Made by a program: the position numbers and the translations under genes
In this document: positions 7,101-10,454 of the stretch, piece by piece
How positions within the stretch are numbered: position 1 is the first letter of the stretch
Layout of the letters: every line of letters starts with the position of its first letter
Notes under the pieces: generated by a model
What the model was told of the DNA's origin: nothing
The model's input: the letters and a program-made list of their open reading frames with translations, nothing else
Database searches by the model: none
Assembly: GCA_002415465.1 (NCBI GenBank)
Contig: DHYT01000017.1
Location: 1 to 10,454 of the forward strand
Reading direction: 5' to 3'
DNA: 10,454 nucleotides
Source: Desulfobulbaceae bacterium UBA5123
Lineage (GTDB): Bacteria > Desulfobacterota > Desulfobulbia > Desulfobulbales > UBA5123

Positions 7101-8186
7101 ATGCAATCTCTCCGCCAACAACTGCTCGACTGGTTTGCCGCGAATAGCCGCGACCTGCCCTGGCGTGCCGGCTATGCCCCATACCACGTCTGGATCTCCG
7201 AGGTGATGCTGCAGCAAACCCAGATGGAGCGGGGGGTGGCCTATTTCAAACGGTGGCTTAAGCGGTTTCCGGACATCGCCGCACTTGCCAAGGCGGATGA
7301 GGAGGAGGTGTTGCTGCTCTGGGAAGGGTTGGGTTACTACAGCCGAGCCCGCAACATCCTCAAGGCCGCGCAGGTATTGTTGACGGAACACGGCGGCAAA
7401 ATCCCCGCCGACCATGCGGCGCTTCGCAAACTGCCCGGCGTCGGCCCCTATACCGCCGGGGCGATCATGAGTCTGGCCTTTAACGAGCCCTATCCGGTGG
7501 TGGACGCCAACGTCGAGCGGCTCTTTGCCCGCCTCTACGATATCGAGGCCCCGATCAAGGAATGCAAAAAACTGGTCTGGCAAAAGGCTCGCGATCTCCT
7601 CCCCGAGGGAGAGGCCCGCCAGTTCAACCAGGCGTTGATGGAACTGGGGGCATTGGTCTGCAAACCCAAGAATCCCTCCTGCGGACTCTGCCCGGTCATC
7701 GAGCACTGCCGCGCCCACCGCCAGGGGACCGTCGACGCCCGGCCGGTTATGGGCAAGGCCCAAAAAATCATCCCCATCGCCACGGCCAACGGCGTACTGA
7801 TCCGCGAGGGCCGATTTTTTATTCAGAAAAGGCGGCCGCAAGGGGTCTGGGCCAACCTCTGGGAGTTTCCGGGCGGCCAGATCGAGTCGGGCGAAAGCCC
7901 CGAAGAAGCGGTGGTGCGTGAATTTTACGAGGAAACGGGCCTGGTGGTGGGAGGGCTTGAAAGGATTCATGCCATCAAACACACCTATACCCATTACCGG
8001 ATCACCCTTCATTGCTACTTCGTCAGTCTATTGAACGGCAAGGCCAAACCAACCCTTACCGCCGCGCAGGAGTATCGCTGGGCCACCCCCGCCGAACTCA
8101 TGGCCTTTGCCTTTCCCGCCCCGCACCGGCAGCTCATCGAGTATCTGCTCGCCGACCCTGGCATCCGGATTCAGAACGACTCTTGA
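7101..8186 (+). CDS. mutY: A/G-specific adenine glycosylase with intact Nudix domain
   Basis: A 361-residue base-excision-repair enzyme that removes adenine mispaired with 8-oxoguanine. The start at 7101 is chosen over an earlier in-frame ATG at 6972 inside lpxB because MQSLRQQLLDWFAANSRDLP is the usual MutY opening. The HhH-GPD glycosylase domain shows SEVMLQQTQ (33-41, catalytic E34), the hairpin LPGVGPYTAG (111-120) and VVDANVER (133-140, catalytic D135). The [4Fe-4S] loop has cysteines 187, 194, 197 and 203 in the C-x6-C-x2-C-x5-C pattern. The C-terminal domain has a complete Nudix box from G259 to L281: G, E six residues on, then REFYEETGL, matching GX5EX7REUXEEXGU. In E. coli MutY this domain is degenerate and only recognises 8-oxoG, so here it may keep hydrolase activity on 8-oxo-dGTP (MutT-like), which is inference. 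It follows lpxB by 19 bp with no obvious ribosome site. Co-transcription is likely although the functions are unrelated. Confidence 0.97.
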   Translation: MQSLRQQLLDWFAANSRDLPWRAGYAPYHVWISEVMLQQTQMERGVAYFKRWLKRFPDIAALAKADEEEVLLLWEGLGYYSRARNILKAAQVLLTEHGGKIPADHAALRKLPGVGPYTAGAIMSLAFNEPYPVVDANVERLFARLYDIEAPIKECKKLVWQKARDLLPEGEARQFNQALMELGALVCKPKNPSCGLCPVIEHCRAHRQGTVDARPVMGKAQKIIPIATANGVLIREGRFFIQKRRPQGVWANLWEFPGGQIESGESPEEAVVREFYEETGLVVGGLERIHAIKHTYTHYRITLHCYFVSLLNGKAKPTLTAAQEYRWATPAELMAFAFPAPHRQLIEYLLADPGIRIQNDS

Positions 8187-8264
8187 GTTGTGTTCGCCGG
8201 CAAGAGGTTTGACGGATACGTCTCTTCATCCTTAATGGAGATCCCCGTTCGGTCAGGCGGCGCT

Positions 8265-8281
8265 GGGTGCCGAGGGCGCCC
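8265..8281 (+). other. Short hairpin downstream of mutY
   Basis: GGGTGCC (8265-8271), loop GAG, GGCGCCC (8275-8281) gives a 7-bp stem with one G-U pair. It is stable but lacks a following T-run (GCAGATGTCT), so it may be a 3'-end processing or stabilising stem rather than an intrinsic terminator. Confidence 0.3.
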
Positions 8282-8320
8282 GCAGATGTCTGGTGCGGCG
8301 GATCAAGTTTCCTTTGCGGT

Positions 8321-8326
8321 TATAAT
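8321..8326 (+). promoter_or_regulatory. Possible -10 element before the small membrane protein
   Basis: A perfect TATAAT in a locally AT-rich patch. No recognisable -35 at 16-18 bp and no TGn extension, so support is limited. A start near 8333 would place the ATG at 8332 outside the transcript and favours a later start (8389 or 8404) for the downstream gene. Confidence 0.35.
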
Positions 8327-8388
8327 AGAATATGATTGTATTGAGCAGACTCAATGTTCTGGTGGTTCAAAACATACGGGCCGTTGAG

Positions 8389-8610
8389 ATGATAGGGGTG
8401 CTGATGCGGGTTTTCAGCTTCTCTTTGGTGAGCTGGCTTGGCCCGCAAAGCCCCTTTCTTTTTGTCTGGGCATTCAACACGATGGATGCCCTCTTGCTTT
8501 CTTGGTGTGCAATAATTAAAAAAGATAGAGCCTACACCGTTCTCAATGTGTTCTGGGTTGGGGTCGGCATTGTCGGGCTTTTCAGGGCGGCGGGTTGCAT
8601 GCACCCATGA
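8389..8610 (+). CDS. Small three-helix membrane protein, CBU_0592-like
   Basis: A 73-residue hydrophobic protein with three predicted membrane segments: MIGVLMRVFSFSLVSWL (1-17), FLFVWAFNTMDALLLSWCAII (about 22-42) and TVLNVFWVGVGIVGLF (about 49-64). The pattern, with an initial 'IG', a central SP...N...ALLL and a final LNVFWVGVGIVGL, resembles the small CBU_0592-type hypothetical membrane proteins, whose function is unknown. The start is uncertain. The frame is open from an ATG at 8332, but that lies at or before the predicted transcription start. ATG 8389 gives a full first helix, whereas ATG 8404 has the best ribosome site (AGGGG, 5-6 nt upstream) but shortens helix 1. The region is visibly less GC-rich than its neighbours. 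An opposing minus-strand frame (8320-8685) has no recognisable features. It precedes the ZIP gene by 80 bp. Confidence 0.6.
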   Translation: MIGVLMRVFSFSLVSWLGPQSPFLFVWAFNTMDALLLSWCAIIKKDRAYTVLNVFWVGVGIVGLFRAAGCMHP

Positions 8611-8690
8611 ATGCACGGCTGGATCGTTTTCAAGAAGTGCGCATCTGGCCAGGCAAACGGGGAAGAAATTCTTACAGGATGCCATAACGA

Positions 8691-9506
8691 ATGGTTGACT
8701 TCATCCAGCAGTTCAGTCCGGTGACGCAGGCCTTTCTGGCGACGCTCTTCACCTGGGGGGTGACAGCCCTGGGGGCGGCGATGGTTTTTTTCACCAGGAC
8801 CGTTAACAAGAGGTTGATGGATTCCATGCTCGGCTTTGCCGCCGGCGTCATGATTGCGGCCAGTTTCTGGTCACTCCTGGCGCCAGGCATCGAGATGGCG
8901 GAGCAGATCGGCCAGACACCCTGGCTCACCGCGGTTATCGGCTTCATGGCCGGCGGCGTCTTCATGCGTCTGACCGACACCTTCCTGCCCCATCTCCATC
9001 CCGGCCTGAGCATCGACAAGAGCGAGGGGGTCAAAACCTCCTGGCAGCGCAGCACCTTGCTGGTGCTGGCCATCACCCTGCACAACATCCCGGAGGGATT
9101 GGCGGTGGGGGTCGCCTTCGGGGCGGTGGCGGCGGGGCTGCCCTCGGCCACCATCGGCGGCGCCATCGCGCTTGCCATCGGTATCGGTCTACAGAACTTC
9201 CCGGAAGGTACGGCGGTTTCCCTGCCGTTGAAACGGGAAGGGCTCTCCAACGGCAAAAGCTTCCTGCTGGGGCAGGCATCCGGGATGGTGGAGCCCATCG
9301 CCGGGGTGATCGGCGCGCTTTTCGTGCTGAAGATGCAAGATATCCTTCCCTACGCGCTCTGCTTTGCCGCCGGGGCGATGATCTTTGTGGTGGTGGAGGA
9401 ACTGATTCCTGAATCGCAGCGTCATTACGAGAATATCGATCTCGTCACCATGGCGACCATGGCCGGCTTTTCCGTGATGATGATCCTTGATGTGGCCTTG
9501 GGCTGA
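8691..9506 (+). CDS. ZIP-family divalent metal transporter
   Basis: A 271-residue inner-membrane protein of the ZIP (SLC39) family, closest in layout to the bacterial GufA/ZIP11-like branch, expected to carry Zn2+ and possibly other divalent metals. Eight hydrophobic segments can be traced. The paired metal-site motifs are complete: HNIPEG (131-136) in TM4 and QNFPEG (168-173) in TM5, followed by GMVEPIAG (198-205) and EELIPES (236-242). A short His-containing loop (LPHLHPG, 99-105) lies between TM3 and TM4, where many ZIPs keep histidines. An AGGA ribosome site lies 11 nt upstream, rather distant. It lies between two small unknown genes on the same strand, with a 20-bp gap to the next one. 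No metalloregulator gene or binding site was recognised. Direction and metal specificity are inferred from family. Confidence 0.95.
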   Translation: MVDFIQQFSPVTQAFLATLFTWGVTALGAAMVFFTRTVNKRLMDSMLGFAAGVMIAASFWSLLAPGIEMAEQIGQTPWLTAVIGFMAGGVFMRLTDTFLPHLHPGLSIDKSEGVKTSWQRSTLLVLAITLHNIPEGLAVGVAFGAVAAGLPSATIGGAIALAIGIGLQNFPEGTAVSLPLKREGLSNGKSFLLGQASGMVEPIAGVIGALFVLKMQDILPYALCFAAGAMIFVVVEELIPESQRHYENIDLVTMATMAGFSVMMILDVALG

Positions 9507-9512
9507 TCCGCC

Positions 9513-9520
9513 AGGAGGGG
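9513..9520 (+). promoter_or_regulatory. Strong Shine-Dalgarno of the AF1514-like gene
   Basis: AGGAGGGG ends 6 nt before the ATG at 9527 (8 nt from the AGGAGG core). It is by far the best ribosome site in the window, in contrast to lpxB and mutY, which have none visible. It fixes the start of the downstream gene and suggests high translation relative to its neighbours. Confidence 0.75.
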
Positions 9521-9526
9521 TGAACA

Positions 9527-9853
9527 ATGAACGACAATCGAAGCTGTCCGCTCAAGCCGCCGGATTATACCGGCGTGGAGATCGTTTCCCTGTCGCCGGC
9601 GGGTGGGGTGGCCGACTACAACGCGGCCGTGGCCATCGCCAAGGGCGAGGCAAAGAAACGGTTCGAGGAGTACATGCTCATCTCCTGGTATGACCGGGAG
9701 CGGGATTACGAATCGCCGCCCAACACCAGCGAGCGAGGCGACGAGTTCCCCAAGGACGGCTTTATCTACTATGGCTTGAGCCATGGCGCCAAGCTCAAGG
9801 TCGACATCGAACAGGGCCGCTTCGTCTTCTTCTTCACCCCGGTTGAGTGGTGA
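9527..9853 (+). CDS. AF1514-like small protein of unknown function
   Basis: A 108-residue soluble protein with no signal peptide or membrane segment. A predicted helix (about 28-50, rich in Ala, Lys and Glu) leads into YMLISWYDRERDYESP (49-64), followed by FIYYGLSHGAKLKVDI (79-94) and a terminal strand RFVFFFTPVEW. The SWYDR...ESP and YGL.HGA.LKVDI.. FVFFF pattern matches my recollection of the AF1514 family found in Archaeoglobus and sulfate-reducing bacteria; this needs a profile search. No function is known to me. The invariant-looking His86, Asp56 and Arg57 could form a site, but that is speculation. The gene follows the ZIP transporter by 20 bp and is probably co-transcribed. It ends 57 bp from the converging cysteine synthase-family gene. 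Confidence 0.75.
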   Translation: MNDNRSCPLKPPDYTGVEIVSLSPAGGVADYNAAVAIAKGEAKKRFEEYMLISWYDRERDYESPPNTSERGDEFPKDGFIYYGLSHGAKLKVDIEQGRFVFFFTPVEW

Positions 9854-9910
9854 ACCGCGCCCCGGACCCGAATGCGGTCAGCCAACACGCTGTCCGTTGC
9901 CGGTGCCCGG
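9854..9910. other. Convergent intergenic gap
   Basis: These 57 bp separate two converging genes. No stem followed by a T-run is seen on either strand, so an intrinsic bidirectional terminator is not evident. An 11-bp word (AATGCGGTCAG) occurs at 9871 and again at 9918 inside the end of the next gene, probably by chance. Confidence 0.35.
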
Positions 9911-10454
9911 TTACGGTAATGCGGTCAGGGCCAGCAGGCGGACATCGGGTGCGCGGTATCCTGCCTGCACCGGCACTGCGCGGAAGAGATCGGTGCTGAG
10001 GTATTTTTTGTTGTCATCGGCGAAGATCGTCGCCACCACGGCCCCATCCCCCATTTCCTCCTGAATCTGCAAGGCGCCCAGCAGGTTCGCCCCCGCAGAG
10101 ATCCCGACCCCCAGCCCCAACTGGCCGGCAAGCTTCTGCGCCATCAGGATCGCATCGCCATCATCCACCCGCACCATCTCGTCGATGATTCCAAGGTCGA
10201 GCAGTGGCGGCAGGAAGCCGTCGGAGAGTCCCTCTATGCGGTGCTCCTTCCCCTGGGTTCCGGTAGGGTTGAGTGGGAAACCTGCCGGCTCCAGCGGATG
10301 CACCCGGATCGCCGGGTTGCGACCGCGCAAGAAACGTCCGCATCCCATGACCGTGCCGCCGGTGCCAACCCCGGCGACAAAGGCGTCGGGCTGCAGCGAA
10401 CAGGCCTGCAGCTGCAGCCAGATCTCCGGTCCGGTGGTGAGAAAGTGCGCCTCT
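9911..10454 (-). CDS. PLP-dependent cysteine synthase-family enzyme, N-terminus missing
   Basis: The C-terminal 180 residues of a fold-type II PLP enzyme; the gene begins beyond the right edge. The frame runs from the edge through [10 protein letters not shown], then the phosphate-binding loop VGTGGT (in [13 protein letters not shown]), [14 protein letters not shown], and [12 protein letters not shown], to the TAA at 9913-9911. These are classic O-acetylserine sulfhydrylase/cystathionine beta-synthase-type motifs, so it probably makes cysteine from an activated serine and sulfide, or does a related beta-replacement. The C-terminal [14 protein letters not shown] replaces the PDSGERYLST of typical CysK. 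I associate this with a separate subgroup of anaerobe 'cysteine synthase family' proteins, so I do not assign cysK. The roughly 25 residues after it are Ala/Leu-rich without motif. The catalytic PLP lysine lies outside the window. Confidence 0.93.
   Translation of the reverse strand, partial: EAHFLTTGPEIWLQLQACSLQPDAFVAGVGTGGTVMGCGRFLRGRNPAIRVHPLEPAGFPLNPTGTQGKEHRIEGLSDGFLPPLLDLGIIDEMVRVDDGDAILMAQKLAGQLGLGVGISAGANLLGALQIQEEMGDGAVVATIFADDNKKYLSTDLFRAVPVQAGYRAPDVRLLALTALP

Larger units (their letters stand above)
8187..8388. other. Intergenic stretch after mutY
   Basis: About 200 bp with no supported gene. It holds a short hairpin at 8265-8281 and a TATAAT at 8321. A 65-codon frame (8190-8387) runs through it but has low-complexity composition and no family resemblance. 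No T-tract terminator for the lpxB-mutY run is visible. Confidence 0.4.

Noticed and set aside
8320..8685. A 121-codon minus-strand frame opposite the small membrane protein
   Set aside because: Polar, motif-free sequence; the plus strand shows a coherent three-helix protein resembling a known small family.
8607..8690. Tiny frames (26-38 codons) starting at ATGs that overlap or follow the small membrane gene's stop
   Set aside because: No ribosome site and no recognisable sequence; one runs into the ZIP gene out of phase. Probably chance.
9871..9928. 11-bp direct repeat AATGCGGTCAG
   Set aside because: Only two copies, one inside coding sequence; words of this length recur by chance several times in 10 kb of GC-rich DNA, and there is no mobile element nearby.
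1..10454. Search for CRISPR arrays, tRNAs, rRNAs, insertion sequences, toxin-antitoxin or phage-defence genes
   Set aside because: No regularly spaced repeats, cloverleaf-like segments, transposase or integrase motifs, or defence-type proteins were seen by reading; the genes present are mainly housekeeping and envelope functions.

Overview
The window looks like an ordinary chromosomal stretch of a GC-rich, lipid-A-making Gram-negative bacterium. The best guess is a sulfate-reducing or related deltaproteobacterium (Desulfobacterota, perhaps Desulfobulbales). This rests on lpxB directly preceded by a Gfo/Idh/MocA oxidoreductase, an arrangement I recall from deltaproteobacterial lipid A loci, on an AsmA-like envelope protein, and on a small protein resembling the AF1514 family of anaerobes. 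The taxonomic call is inference; there is no rRNA or other marker here.

Left part (1-4703, minus strand): an AsmA-like envelope protein of more than 1,000 residues, whose C-terminus lies beyond the left edge, sits downstream of a sodium-dependent amino-acid-type transporter (NSS/SNF family). The two genes are co-directional with a 121-bp gap. The transporter has a recognisable extended -10 promoter and a short leader carrying a perfect 9-bp GC-rich hairpin.

Centre (4937-8186, plus strand): transcribed divergently from the transporter is a compact three-gene run. It holds a Gfo/Idh/MocA-family oxidoreductase, lpxB (lipid A disaccharide synthase) and mutY (adenine glycosylase whose C-terminal domain carries a complete canonical Nudix box). 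The gaps are 27 and 19 bp, so an operon is likely. The oxidoreductase next to lpxB suggests a role in making a modified sugar nucleotide for lipid A.

Right part (8187-9853, plus strand): a roughly 200-bp gap with a lone TATAAT and a small hairpin is followed by three genes: a short three-helix membrane protein in a less GC-rich patch, a ZIP-family divalent metal transporter, and a 108-residue AF1514-like protein with a very strong ribosome binding site. Converging on these from the right edge is the C-terminal 180 residues of a PLP-dependent cysteine synthase-family enzyme (minus strand, N-terminus beyond the window).

I saw no tRNA, rRNA, CRISPR array, insertion sequence, integrase or phage gene. 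No clearly novel multi-gene system is visible. The points most worth a second look are the MutY-Nudix fusion, the oxidoreductase-lpxB pairing, the structured intergenic region at 4704-4936, and the two small poorly characterised proteins around the ZIP transporter.
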